Source: Plasmodium malariae
Lineage: Eukaryota; Apicomplexa; Aconoidasida; Haemosporida; Plasmodiidae
Assembly (NCBI RefSeq): GCF_900090045.1
Contig: NC_041787.1
Span: 1,632,001 to 1,696,000 of the forward strand
DNA length: 64,000 bases
Direction: 5' to 3'
This document shows positions 12,701 to 24,427 of this stretch, in pieces. The translations under genes and the position numbers were made by a program. Under the pieces are notes generated by a model. The model searched no databases. It was given only the letters and a program-made list of their open reading frames with translations, and was not told where the DNA came from. Positions within the stretch are counted from its first letter, which is position 1. The number at the start of each line of letters is the position of its first letter.

Positions 12701-15700
12701 TGTTATTATATAAATGTAGTTGATTTTCATTAACAAAATTGATAGCGTTGATTGAATTGTTCGAATTATTTTCATATAAATTGTTTATATTCATTGTAGC
12801 ATTTTCATTGAAATTATTTCGAACAAATAAATCATTTGAATTAATCGGCAAAGCACGACACTTAATAATATTACATTTATTGTAATAATCAAACACATTG
12901 ATTTTAAAGTAGTTAAACAACAATTCTATTTCAAAAATTAAAATAGTTTTCAATGACTGTGCCTCATGTAATTCACCCAATAAATTTAATATACCAACAG
13001 TCCAAGGATTTGGAGGCCTAAAAATTTTTGAATTTTTAATACTCTCTAAAATTTTACATACAGCTGGAAAGGTAACAATTAAATAGCCATTATCATATGA
13101 ATATAAAATTAACTGCTTAATGTTCATATGTTTTGACATTAATGGTTTGTTTCTACCAATTGTTATTATGCCTATCCATGCTCCCAAATTTTTCAGTAAC
13201 AATCGATATGTAGAAGAATCTTTTGTTATGTCTATAATGTTTAATAAGGTATTAAAAATATCACATGATAATTGTATTAAATAATCAAAAATTTTTTCAA
13301 TTTTTATTGCATTTAACAAATGTAAATATATTAACATATCTTCTGATGTCTTCTTTTTAATAATAATTTTCAACAAATTAAAGAAAAAAATATCTCTTCT
13401 AATAATTACATCGTTCTCAATTTTTATTTCTTCATACCTATCGTTAATACCAGTGATGTATTTATTCTCATCGTTTTTGTCATCCTCACTAATATCTTCA
13501 TTTAAATAGTCATATGAACTTTCACTCAAATAAGAATTTTCATCTAACTTTTCGTCATCATTAAGTTTCTCTCCATTGCTTCTTTTACCATTATCGATTA
13601 TTTCTTCTTTTATTTTTTCATGCCTTATATCTTCTTCCCCATTAATTTCTTCCTCTTCTACCTTCATATTATCAACGGGAGATTCATTTTTCATAGCTAC
13701 GTCATCATTACTGCAAGCATTTTTTTTACATTCTGCATTTCCTTTTTTATTATCACTTTCTTTTAAATGTTTTTTTTTTTTTTTGTCATTAACACCTTCA
13801 TCCATTAAGTCATCATTATTTTTTTTTGCATTTTTCCCCTGTTTTTCATTAACAGCATAATTTCTGGCATTTTGTGTGCATGAGTTATCGTTACTTTTAT
13901 TTTGTTCTTTTAATTCACCTTGCATATTTTGATTATTTCCATCTATTTTTTTTTCTTCAAACTGTTGTTTGTTTTCTAAATCGTTCGTATCCTTCCCATT
14001 ATTTACGTCATTTGATATGACTTCATTCAAACTGGTGCCTTTTTCACCTTTTTTATTTTTTTTCTTCTTTTTTTGCTCCTGTTCCTTTTCCTTCTTAGCT
14101 TCAGTTACATTGGTTGTGTCATCCGCAGCAACCACTTTGTTTCCTTCGTCTATAGTAGCATTATTGTGCACACTTTTCTTCCTCTCTTTGTTATTAGCAT
14201 CTTCAACGTTTTTTTCATCATGTGTGTGATTCATCACCTTGTCACTGCTTCCCTTTACCATTTGATCATGCATTTCATTATTTAAATTGATGTCGCTGTT
14301 CCCATGTATGGGAGTTGTTGTATCATCTTTTCTTTCTCTGTTTGTTTTTCTCTCCTGTTTAATAGAATTTTTTTCATTCTGTATCAACTTTTTTATCTGC
14401 CTTCCTTTTATTTTTATATTATCCATATTAACATCTTTCAAAAATATGGCGAGTTTATTCATAAATTTTTTTGTAATAACCTGTTCTATTAAATATTTTT
14501 TATCTCTAAAAATTTCATTAAATGCAATGTTTAATAAATTTAATGTGCTAGCTTCATTATAATTTAAACTGTCTTCTAAATTATGATTTACTTCTTTATC
14601 ATTTTCTATATTATCTTTTAGGTTTATATTCATTTTGCTGTCTGTATCTTTTTTTATATTATCTTTATTATAAGTCCAATAATTTTTCGATATATTGCTA
14701 ATATTTTCATTTGTCGTCTTATTCATATCATTTAAATTCATTTTTTCATAATTATTTTGCAATATTTTGTCTTCATAATTTTCATGCATACTACTACTAC
14801 TATTTCTATTAAAAAAAAGGTCATTATTTTTCTTATCTTCATGAAATTTGTTACCATTATTGCTATTATTTAAATACATTTTTTCTTTATGCACATTATA
14901 AAAGACATCATTATTATGAGGCATATGGTTATTGCTGTTATAATTTATATAATGCTCCTTCATATTGTTTAAATGTATACGGCCTTTCATACTTTGTTCC
15001 GTATAGCTAGTTTCATAAATGATATTATTAGGATTAAAAGAATTATTGTTGCTACTGTTCAATGCACTTGTATTATTTACGTTTTCCATTTGAATAAATT
15101 TTGCACTTATATTTTCTATGTTTACACCATTATTCAAATGAAAATTATTGTTGCACATATTTAAAAATTCATTATTATTTATACTAAAAAAATTATTAAC
15201 GTTACTATTTGTATCATCAAAGTTATTCAAGTTACTTATGTTTCCGATGCTATTCATGCTGTTTAAGTCATTCGGATTGTTCACACCATTCAAAATGTTC
15301 ATATTACCCACAATGCCCATATTGTTCATACTGCACATATTATACATTCCGCTTATACTGTTACACATTTTCAAATCTACCTTATTTGCATTATAGCTAT
15401 TCATACTTTCATCTACGTTAATAATGTTATCATTGTTATCATAACTATTAACTGAATCGACATACATTTTACTACCAATGTTATTACATAACTCATTCAT
15501 TTTATTTGTTGAACTTATACTGTTGTAATTCGTTCCCTTCTTAATCTTTCCTGAGAGGTTTACCACCCCGGGGCCCTTATTATTTAAGTTATTTTCATTA
15601 CCACTGCTGAAATATGCACAGTCGTTACTATTACAAATGTTATTAGTGTTACTGGAATTGTTAACATTGCCAACGTTACTAATGTTACATAAGTCTGCAA

Positions 15701-17118
15701 TAGAAACATTATTCATACTGTTACTAATGCTTCTATTATATTTGCTTTTATGGATACTGTCTTTTACGTATTTCTTCTTCCTATCACCTCTACTCATATT
15801 ACTACTATTATTATTACTACTATTATTATTACTACTATTATTATTACTACTATTATTATTACTACTATTATTATTACTACTATTATTATTGCTATTATTA
15901 TTATTACTATTATTATTATTACTATTATTATTGCTATTATTATTATTGTTATTACTATCCTTACTCGCTTCGTCATTTCCCCCCTCATTTGCATTTTTAT
16001 TTTTATGAACTCCTCTATTGTTCCTTTTGTTGTTTTCTTTCTTTTCATTATTTTCATCCTCATTATTGCTATCCTTCACATCATCATTGCAACCATCTTT
16101 GTCATCATCATTGTTACCCCCACTGTTACCCCCGTTGTTACCCCCACTGCTACCTCCCCAATTCGTACTATTTCCACCTGCATTACTGTTTCCGTTGTTC
16201 TTTACATTACTACTACTGTTACGGTTACCACCTTTATTATTTCCAGATCCCTTATTACTTGTGCTTCCTTTATTATTGTTATTTTTATCATTCTGTTTGT
16301 AACAACTAGCATTAGAATTAATATTTACTAATTTTCTTTCATCAGATAATTCATCGTTATTTGCGGCCTTCACATTGTTAGTTGCATTTTTATTGACATC
16401 CATTTTATGATTAACTATTATAGGGTCAATACCAGTCAATGAGCTAGTACTATTAACATATATGGCGTTACAATTTTTTATATTCGAGATATTTTCCATA
16501 TTGCTACTTTTTGTCATACGCGTTACGCTACTTACGTTAGGGACAGATTTGAAGTTTTTATTTAATTCATTGCTACTTGTATTATTTGTGTCATAAACAT
16601 TTTTACATAAAGCATTATCGCTTTTTATTTTATTTGAATTGTTTCTTACCATTTTCGTGCAAATATGACTCCTATTTTTATTATCATCTTGACGTTCTTC
16701 ATTATTTACATGCACATGTTCCTTTTGTGCTATTTCGTTAGATTGTTTTAAAGTTTCTTGTTCTTCTATATTATTCGCACTTGAATTATATACTGAATTC
16801 GTTGATAAAATTGTTGATTTAGAACCATTTTCCTGATTCCTTAAACTTTTATCATTTACTTCTTTTTCTACTATATAAGGTAAATTATTATCATCATTAC
16901 AGTTCAAGTCCTTTCGTTCGATATTGCTATGTATATTATCTATGTATTCAAACTTATTTTTCGTGTTCCTTTGAGTTAAACAAAGATTAGATGCGCAGAT
17001 ACTATTTATTTTACCATTATTGTATGTTTTGCTACTTGGTAAGGGCTTCGAATAATCATCATTCTCATTATTATTACTACTAGCAGTTATCTTATTCTTA
17101 TTATTATTATTCTTATTC

Positions 17119-17194
<76 letters not shown>

Positions 17195-17591
17195 TCCTGC
17201 TATTACTATAATTGCTACTCAAACTTTTACTGTTAATTTCCGCGTATGTACTCAAATTTTTCTTTAATTTGTTGTTTAAATTATTATTATTTTCCTTGTT
17301 CAAGTTTTCATCCCTATGGTTAGACCTAATGTTTCTGACATCCTCACTACTACTAGTCCTATTGCCATTGATCATTTGATTATCTATACTTTCGTTATTT
17401 CCTCCTTTTTTTACTGATTCGATATCTTCTTCATTTTCGCTATTCGTTGAATGTTCATCATCATTCGAAATAAACTTTTCTACATGTTCATTTTCCACAT
17501 TAACATTTGAATTATTTTTTTTTTTAATAAAGCAAAAATGCTGTTTTATATTCATAAAGTAATTGCTCTTTTCATGATATTCCATTCTCAT
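3779..17591 (-). CDS. NOT1-G: NOT1-G, paralogue of the CCR4-NOT scaffold NOT1 (two exons)
   Basis: Scaffold of the cytoplasmic CCR4-NOT deadenylase complex, which shortens mRNA tails. Plasmodium has two NOT1 copies; the neighbours (ATG4, KRS2, GDH) point to the NOT1-G copy, reported to act in gametocytes and transmission. Exon 1 is 17591-4087 and exon 2 is 3872-3779 (intron 4086-3873, GTAAGA to TTGTAG), giving 4532 aa. Stopping at the in-frame TAA 4083-4085 would end at ELIKNAK and lose the conserved tail; splicing adds FHFWECPFVHAATEIKKLF, as in other NOT1 proteins. Domains: Asn-rich region 1-1050; MIF4G (CAF1-binding) about 1400-1565 with LLKNLGAWIG and FRPPNPWTVGILNLLGELH; DUF3819 (CAF40-binding) about 2200-2380; C-terminal NOT1 domain about 3730-4532 with RYPNSHTHYFSC and LAHRPHPWGL. 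I see no N-terminal HEAT repeats. An in-frame stop directly precedes ATG 17591. Confidence 0.9.
11104..11205 (-). repeat. 12-bp coding repeat, Gly-Met-Asn-Asn
   Basis: About seven copies of a 12-bp unit inside NOT1-G exon 1, encoding GMNN units followed by GMNS and GLNS variants. Copies are nearly identical at the DNA level, so the array is recent. Confidence 0.85.
15794..15955 (-). repeat. Trinucleotide array encoding Asn/Ser tracts
   Basis: Array of att/act triplets on the plus strand, read on the minus strand as runs of Asn broken by Ser within the N-terminal low-complexity region of NOT1-G. It also creates long Leu- or Ile-rich open frames on the plus strand that are not genes. Confidence 0.9.
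17119..17190 (-). repeat. Pure ATT microsatellite encoding poly-Asn
   Basis: About 24 uninterrupted att triplets, read as poly-Asn near residue 135-158 of NOT1-G. Purity suggests active length change by slippage. Confidence 0.9.
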
Positions 17592-17697
17592 GTTTTAGTA
17601 ATGTTATATCACATGTTTATGGTTAACATGTACAAGTATGTATGTATGTATGTATGTATGTATGTATATATAAATATATATAACGCATAGATATATA

Positions 17698-17734
<37 letters not shown>

Positions 17735-20700
17735 GCAAATACATGTATATTTAACATGTTAGGTGCATTTCCCCCCAATTTTTCTTATAATTGTTCGCAT
17801 TACTTTTTTTTTAAATCTTTTATAAATTTATGGACTATATATTATACTTAAAAACAATGACAAACGTAAAAAATAAAAAAAAAGGAAAAAAAGGAATTTA
17901 AAATATCATATAAATTTAAACACAGATTTCACTTTTTAAAAGTTAAAAAAAAATAAAAGGTTATATATTATATACGTATATATACATATGCATATATACG
18001 TATATACAATTATTTTTTTAAAACTCTTTTAAAAAAAGCAAAATTTTAAATGTATATAATTGTGAAGATATATATATGATTATGTATAAAAATAAAAGGA
18101 TGAAATGTATAAAAAAAATTGGATAAAGAAAGAAAGAGCAATTGGGAAGAGCGAAGAAATTAATAAGTAATATGCAACATAAAAAATAAAATAATATTAA
18201 CAAAATAAAATATTCAAATATTTGTTTATATATAATAATAAAGCTATAACATGCTATATGTATTCATATTGTACAATATACATATAAGTAACAAAGTGCA
18301 ATATATATATACTTTAAAATGGGAAAAGGAATATTTACATTTTTTCTTTTTTTTTTTTGGGGTATTATATATAGTACACGCATAAATATAATAAACACGT
18401 AATATGTCCCATATAAATATATTTATACATAGCCTCACTTGTTAGAATAATTTTTTCTTTTTAAACATTTCATTTATATATATCAATTAATAAAATGAAA
18501 TGAAAAAAAAGGTACACAAATATTATATATATATATATAATTATAAAAATGTTTTATATTTAAGAGGATAAAATTTAATTAAAGATGGAAAATTAAAAAA
18601 ATATTCATCATCATTCAAAAAGTTTATACCTTACTTTTTTGTATATCATTTAAGGTAGAAAAAAAAAATATATATAAATTTTCAATATGTATATTGTGTA
18701 TAACTAAAAAAAAAAAATAAGAAAACATCTAGATTAATGGTATAACCTAAAATTGAAGGAAACTAAAAATGGAGTGTAAGAAAAAAAAAAAAAAAATAAA
18801 ATGGATTAATAAATATAAAATAAATATGAACGGAAAAAAGAGAAAATTCGAAAAGCAAAAACAAAAAAAAAAAAAAAAGGCAAAATAAAAAGTAAAACTT
18901 ACAAAATGAGCAAAATGGAAAAAAAAAAAAAGACTAAAAAGTAGAAATTCTTATTATTTTAGAAAATTTTTCATTTTAATTTAATATACCATTAAATATG
19001 GGGAAAATGAAAAAAAATATATAATAGTAATGTTATAACAATACTGTAAAAAAAGCATACATCTATGGGTATAGTTGATTTGCATTTGTACACACATTTT
19101 TTAAAATATTAAAATTTAACAAGATATATGCAAAGATTGCGTTCTGTTTATCCATTAACGTAAATAACATAACTTTTCTGCGAGCATACAACATTTAAGC
19201 AATATTTTATATGCTCATGTTAAAATGTGCGAGATATTATATTTTCCAAATTAGTCCCAATATAAGAACGCAAAGCATTCAAAAGAAAAAAATGCAAATT
19301 TTCAAGTTTTTAAAATTTATTAAATATAAAAGCTAATTTTATTTTTAATATGTACCCATATACATATATATGCACGTATATTCAATTATATATGAATGTA
19401 TGTACACATAATTTCGTAATTAAAATAAAATTGTAAAAACCAATTCATAATTTTTCTTTACAATTTCTTCAACATTTTCTAAATAATTAATTTTCATACA
19501 CATAAAGGAAAAAAAGTATGGGAAAATAGATGTTTTTCTCTTTTAGTACTCCAAACAAAAAACAAAAAAAAATTTCGTCCATTTCTCAAGTGTTCGAAGG
19601 AACAAGCGAAGCAACAAAATACGCCATTTATGGAATAAAGAAAAGTTATTCGCATGTAAAAAAATGATTTTTTTCGCTAAATATTTTCTTTTCGTACAAA
19701 ACAAAAGTAAACTATTCGAAAGAGCAAAAAATGAAATATATATATATACATACACCTTTACATTATACAGTTAAAACTAATTCCAAGGCTTAAGTGAGAA
19801 TTATATTTTAATTTACTGTTCTACTGTATTTTGCTATACGTCACTATATACATACATATATATATATATGTATGTATGTATATATTTTTTATTATCTTCT
19901 TTTTTTTGTCCTTTTTGTTAAATATTTTTTTATTAACGTATGCGTGAATAAAGTGTATGTACAATGACTGATATTGCTCTTTCCGAAAACATTTTAATCT
20001 ATAACCTCTTTTGCTACTAGGAGTATATCAAAATATGAAACACATATATGAATGATGATATATTTTTAAAAGCACAACTTAAAATATTACATATCTTTAA
20101 ATCTTTGCATTTTAGAAGTTAGTACACCCTTTTATTATTTATGTAATTCAAATGCAAACTGCAATAGACGTATATTTTGATGATGGTGGAATTTTGAAAA
20201 TGTTATATGATGCAACAATAAAGAGGTATATAAAGATTAACCGCTAGATCAAACAGTTTCAACAGTTTTTAAGTGAAAGCATATGTTTATTTATTTTGAT
20301 AACACTAAAGAGTGTAAAAAAAAAAAAAAAATGAAGTAAATTAAATAGTGAAAAAATAAATGTTTTAATTCTATATAATAATACAAATTTTAATTCAAGA
20401 TAAAAAGTGTTTAACATAAATTATAGGGAAAAAGTCATATTTGTTACTTGTATTTTACTGTTATTCCAAATTTTTTTTTTTTTTTTTTTTTCATAATAAG
20501 TATTATTGCTTTCTTCAATTTTCATATTTTTTTGAAAGCTGTATATTAAAGTTATAAAAAAAAAAAAATGGATTAAGAAATATTATTTTTAAAATAAAAA
20601 TATACAAAAATTATAAAAGGGGCGTGGAAAAAAGAGTATTTTATTTCATAAAGGTTTATTTTATGAAAAGATTTTCGCATATGTACATGTACACACAAAA

Positions 20701-20823
20701 TTATTCATTAAAAATGGGAAATAAGTATCATTTGTTGTATTCTATTTTACTCTATTTTACTTTGTTTTGTTTTATTTTATCTTGGCTTTATTATTGCTTT
20801 ATTTTTGCCTTTTTTTTTTTGTT
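17592..20823. other. Intergenic, long NOT1-G upstream region
   Basis: 3.2 kb between the NOT1-G start and the 3' end of the HRDC gene, both minus strand. It should contain a long NOT1-G 5' leader and promoter. I see poly-A and poly-T tracts and TA repeats, with no open frame that looks coding. Confidence 0.6.
17633..17730. repeat. GTAT and TA microsatellites
   Basis: Compound microsatellite just upstream of NOT1-G: about eight tatg/gtat units, then mixed TA sequence, then a pure TA run at about 17699-17728. Confidence 0.85.
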
Positions 20824-21660
20824 TTATCTAATCTTTTCTTTATTTTTTTCGCAGTAACTTAATAAGAAAACATCTAAGAAATCATATCCATATTTCCTAA
20901 TTTTATCTTCACCAAAACCGGTTAAGTTTAAGTTCTTAATATCGTCGATAGAATTCGGACGATGCAGCAATAGCAATTTTAAATTTTTTGTACTAATTAC
21001 TTTTTCAGGGTCTATGTTATTCCATTTGGATAAATTACTTCTACACTCTAATAAATTTTTTAACAAGCTACTATCGTTATTATTAACTGATGATAGAGAT
21101 GTTTGCACACACATCTTGTTCTCATGTGTTATATTTTTACTTTCATTTGGCTTAGATAATGTACTATTTGATGAGCAAATCTCATTGTTATTTGAAACAA
21201 TGACACAATTCTGATAATTGTTATTATATTGATAATTTCCACAATTTCGGTAATTGCTATTATTCTTGCCATTGTCACGATAATAAGGTTGCTTATATGT
21301 ACTTGTTTTATTTATGAATACCCTCTTCTTTGCATCTTCACTGAACTCAATTTGTTTCCCAAATTGTTTTTCGTTTTTATTTATGCTCTCAATTATTATT
21401 TCATTTTTGCTCCTTTCAAAATTATAATCTATAAGATTAATGTTAGATTTTTCAGAATAATTTAACCCGTCAACAATTTCTAATAATTCATTAAGACTTA
21501 AATAAGCATTAGACGGACATTTATATTTGATATTATTTTCACTTAAATAATTTCTAATATTTATATTATTTGATGGGTTATAATATTTAAAAGGTATATT
21601 ATAATCCTTTAATGATCTTATTTGGTCCTCAAGATTATTAATTACCTTATTCTTTCTCAT
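20824..21660 (-). CDS. Standalone HRDC-domain protein
   Basis: 278 aa in a single exon, with an in-frame stop shortly upstream of ATG 21658-21660. The C-terminal third (about 205-272) reads as an HRDC fold: LLKNLLECRSNLSKW, then DPEKVISTKNLKLLLLHRP, then LTGFGEDKIRKYGYDFLDVF. HRDC domains bind nucleic acid and normally sit behind a RecQ helicase or an RNase D/Rrp6 nuclease. No such catalytic part is seen here, and I find no helicase exon upstream. The first 80 residues are Asn-rich with one predicted helix, and the middle (about 125-200) is Asn/Ser-rich with Tyr and Cys. An accessory factor in DNA repair or RNA processing is a reasonable guess, no more. The family call is firm for the domain only; an upstream exon is not excluded. 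Confidence 0.75.
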   Translation of the reverse strand: MRKNKVINNLEDQIRSLKDYNIPFKYYNPSNNINIRNYLSENNIKYKCPSNAYLSLNELLEIVDGLNYSEKSNINLIDYNFERSKNEIIIESINKNEKQFGKQIEFSEDAKKRVFINKTSTYKQPYYRDNGKNNSNYRNCGNYQYNNNYQNCVIVSNNNEICSSNSTLSKPNESKNITHENKMCVQTSLSSVNNNDSSLLKNLLECRSNLSKWNNIDPEKVISTKNLKLLLLHRPNSIDDIKNLNLTGFGEDKIRKYGYDFLDVFLLSYCEKNKEKIR

Positions 21661-23266
21661 TTTTTGAAGAAAGCAAAATGGGCTTTAACTGAAAAAAAGC
21701 AAACTAAAATATACGAAAAAAAAAAAAAAGAAACACGTGACATTACCTAAGATAACAAAACTTTGCATAGCATACCATAACGTTACTTAGCCTCATATAT
21801 GCACAATTTTTTTTTTTTTTTTTTAAGCACATTAATTATAATAATATAAAAAGTAAAAAAAAATATATATATATACAAAATTTATTTTACATTTACACAT
21901 TGAGGAAAAACAACCCGATGATGTTCAACCTGCTCAAATTTCAACTACTTTAAAAAAAATTTTAAAAATAGCCAAAATAAATAAGATACCATAAAAAAAA
22001 ATAAAATAAAAATGTGTACATTATCATAAAATGAAAATAAAATCCAAAAACACATAATACGCATCTACAACAGAGAATATTAAAATTTTATAAATAATAA
22101 AAAAAAAATGTAATTTTTATTACTAAAAATAAGTAATTTCTCTTTATATATTCATTATATAATCTTTCCATTTCGAATTTCAATCTTATATGAAAGATAG
22201 CAAAATAAGTGTAAAATAAAACTAAAAATATTAGGATTGGAATAGGAATAATTCTAATTCTGATAAATAAGTTCTTAACTATCTACGCTTGTCAACTTCA
22301 ATATTCTGAACATTCTCCTGCATACATTTTTCATGAACAACATGTACGCAAATTTTTTGATCAAATATTTTACGTGTGTGTGAACCTTAATTATATTAAT
22401 TTTTTTATTTTTTTCAATTATTTACTTAATGATAATTGCGTATTTATTTTGAGAATGCAAAAAGAAATAAACATTGACTATATAAAGTTTATTATTTTGT
22501 CACATTTCAAAAAAATTTCAAAACGTACAACTATTTTATATTTTCACAAAAAAAATTTCTGTATATATATATATGTATACATAAAAAGACATTTCTAAGT
22601 CTTTTATTTAATATTCAAAGGAGGGAAAAAAATTTCCCTGTTTTTCATTATTAAATATGTTATTTACGAGTTTCAAAAATGGACTTAATTTTTTAACATA
22701 TGCAACTGAAATATACCATATGTATACTTATAATTTAGAATTTGCTCATATATAATATATTTCTATATACATGTGTTACTAGGTGTGAAAAAACTCGGTA
22801 GTAAATATAAAATAATAAATATCCCCTTATTTAAGACTTGAGGAAACATTTTCCCTGAACACACCAGATAAATGGCATTGAAATTGTACCCGTAATGCCC
22901 ATTTTCCTATAAAATATGGATAGTAATCTTAAATTTTTGATAATTCATATTAACCAATTAATGTAACATAACTATTTTATATCATGATTACATTGTGCAG
23001 AACTAGTAATTTATCTTTTTTATTTTTGTGTAATGCATTTACAGTAGTAGCTTTTACTCGCTTTTTACATATAATATGGTTAATAGAATATTTATTATGC
23101 AGTTTATAATTTAAATAATAAAAAAATGAATAGACGGATGGATAAATGTACGAATATATGAATTAATGAGAGAATAAATATATGAATTGGAGAATATATA
23201 AATAAATGAAAAAGTAGTTTTATAAATGCGTGATAAAAAATATGAACTAAATTTTCATTAATACAA
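21661..23266. other. Intergenic between HRDC gene and alveolin
   Basis: Upstream region of the HRDC gene and downstream region of the alveolin gene. Mostly poly-A/T DNA. A less AT-rich island with paired segments at about 22782-22904 is listed separately. No convincing open frame; 22374-22598 (plus) is AT-biased. Confidence 0.6.
22782..22904 (+). ncRNA. Candidate structured RNA, H/ACA-like layout
   Basis: A GC-richer island in very AT-rich DNA. GGTGTG at 22782-22787 can pair with CACACC at 22860-22865, closing a hairpin of about 84 nt. AGATAA (22866-22871) follows at once and fits the H-box consensus ANANNA. AAATGGCATT (22870-22879) can then pair with AATGCCCATTT (22894-22904) with one bulged C. 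The order hairpin, hinge, hairpin is that of H/ACA snoRNAs, but the second hairpin lacks an obvious guide pocket and only a weak ATA lies where the ACA box should be. It could instead be a UTR element. Strand is inferred from the H-box. Confidence 0.3.
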
Positions 23267-24427
23267 TTATTTTCTTTGTTTGACTATAAGTTCTGTCACA
23301 CGATTGCTGTTATGTGAATTATCGTCTGAAAAATCGTTATCATATATATAATTCTTATTGTCTTCATAGTAACTATTTTCATTATTTATCCCTTTATGAT
23401 CATTATAAGCTGAATACGAATAATAGTATTTTTCAAGTGGGTAAGAAGAATTATTGTAATTTTCATTATTTGTATCATCTTCATTTTTGCTGTTGTATCC
23501 GTAATTATTACCATATATTTTGTTATAAGTTTCGTCTTCTTTAGGAGAATTATTATTTTGGTATTCATAATAATCCTGAAATTCTTTATTTATGTTGTTG
23601 TTATTAGCATTGTTATTATTCATATAATATTCCTTTTTACAACTTGCATTATTTGTGTTTATATCTCTATCTTTGATATGATGTTCCTTTAGAGCAGATA
23701 AATGTATTTTCTGATTATTCTCTGTAGAATGATTCATGTTTGGTAAACGATTATCAAATATCTGTTCTTCAATATAGAGACTAGGAATTTTATTTTCCTG
23801 CTGAAGCATAGGAAATTGAGTTCCGTAAGATATTTTTTTATCAGGTTTAAAACAAAATTGTGGAACATCGTAAGGTAAAGGTATATTCACATGGATATCC
23901 TTCGGGGGTCCAACAGGCGTAGGCACATAAATTGGTATCTCTATTTCGACATCTTCAATTTCAGGTACCTCGTGAATTTTTTCGATTATTTCTGTATATG
24001 ATTTATGGACAATATGCTCCTGTTCAATATCAATATATTCTATTGGACCTGGTACATGCCTAATTTTTTCAACTTCTCTTATTTTTAATTTGGGAACTAT
24101 TCTAACTTGTTCTACTGGAATATCCACTACTTTTAAAGAATCAACAAATCTTGTTATTTCACGGACTTCCGGGATTTCGACAATCTTAGGAATTTTGTGA
24201 AAAACTGGTACGTCAACATTTTTATGAACATGATTTAATTTAAATCTTGGTACATCGAAAAATGAAGGTGGACGAATGCATTCTTTTGTAATCATAGGGT
24301 CCCAGTGGAATACTTTTCCAACATTTCTGTTGTAAATTGGATTATCTGAATTATAATTAAATACATTAAAAGGGGAATCAACTGGTCTGGATTTTTTTAA
24401 TCTCGAATTTTCACAATATAATTCCAT
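23267..24427 (-). CDS. Alveolin, inner membrane complex protein (IMC1 family)
   Basis: 386 aa, one exon. Alveolins form the intermediate-filament-like meshwork under the inner membrane complex and give shape and stiffness to the invasive and sexual stages. The core (about 60-195) has the diagnostic Val/Pro/Ile/Glu-rich short repeats, such as HKIPKIVEIPEVREI, VPGPIEYIDIEQEHIVHKSY and EIEIPIYVPTPVGPP, flanked by PPSFFDVPRF before and IPLPYDVPQF after. The C-terminal half is Asn/Tyr-rich and variable, with many NNN and NYN tracts, ending in VTELIVKQRK. By position next to NOT1-G and prefoldin 2 it is probably the member called IMC1l, but I cannot separate paralogues from sequence alone. Its promoter must lie in the 2.5-kb divergent region shared with prefoldin 2. 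Confidence 0.88.
   Translation of the reverse strand: MELYCENSRLKKSRPVDSPFNVFNYNSDNPIYNRNVGKVFHWDPMITKECIRPPSFFDVPRFKLNHVHKNVDVPVFHKIPKIVEIPEVREITRFVDSLKVVDIPVEQVRIVPKLKIREVEKIRHVPGPIEYIDIEQEHIVHKSYTEIIEKIHEVPEIEDVEIEIPIYVPTPVGPPKDIHVNIPLPYDVPQFCFKPDKKISYGTQFPMLQQENKIPSLYIEEQIFDNRLPNMNHSTENNQKIHLSALKEHHIKDRDINTNNASCKKEYYMNNNNANNNNINKEFQDYYEYQNNNSPKEDETYNKIYGNNYGYNSKNEDDTNNENYNNSSYPLEKYYYSYSAYNDHKGINNENSYYEDNKNYIYDNDFSDDNSHNSNRVTELIVKQRK

Noticed and set aside
4267..16331. Many plus-strand frames rich in Leu, Ile, Phe and Ser across the NOT1-G locus
   Set aside because: They are antisense shadows of Asn/Ser/Lys codons in the real minus-strand gene; none has a recognisable motif.
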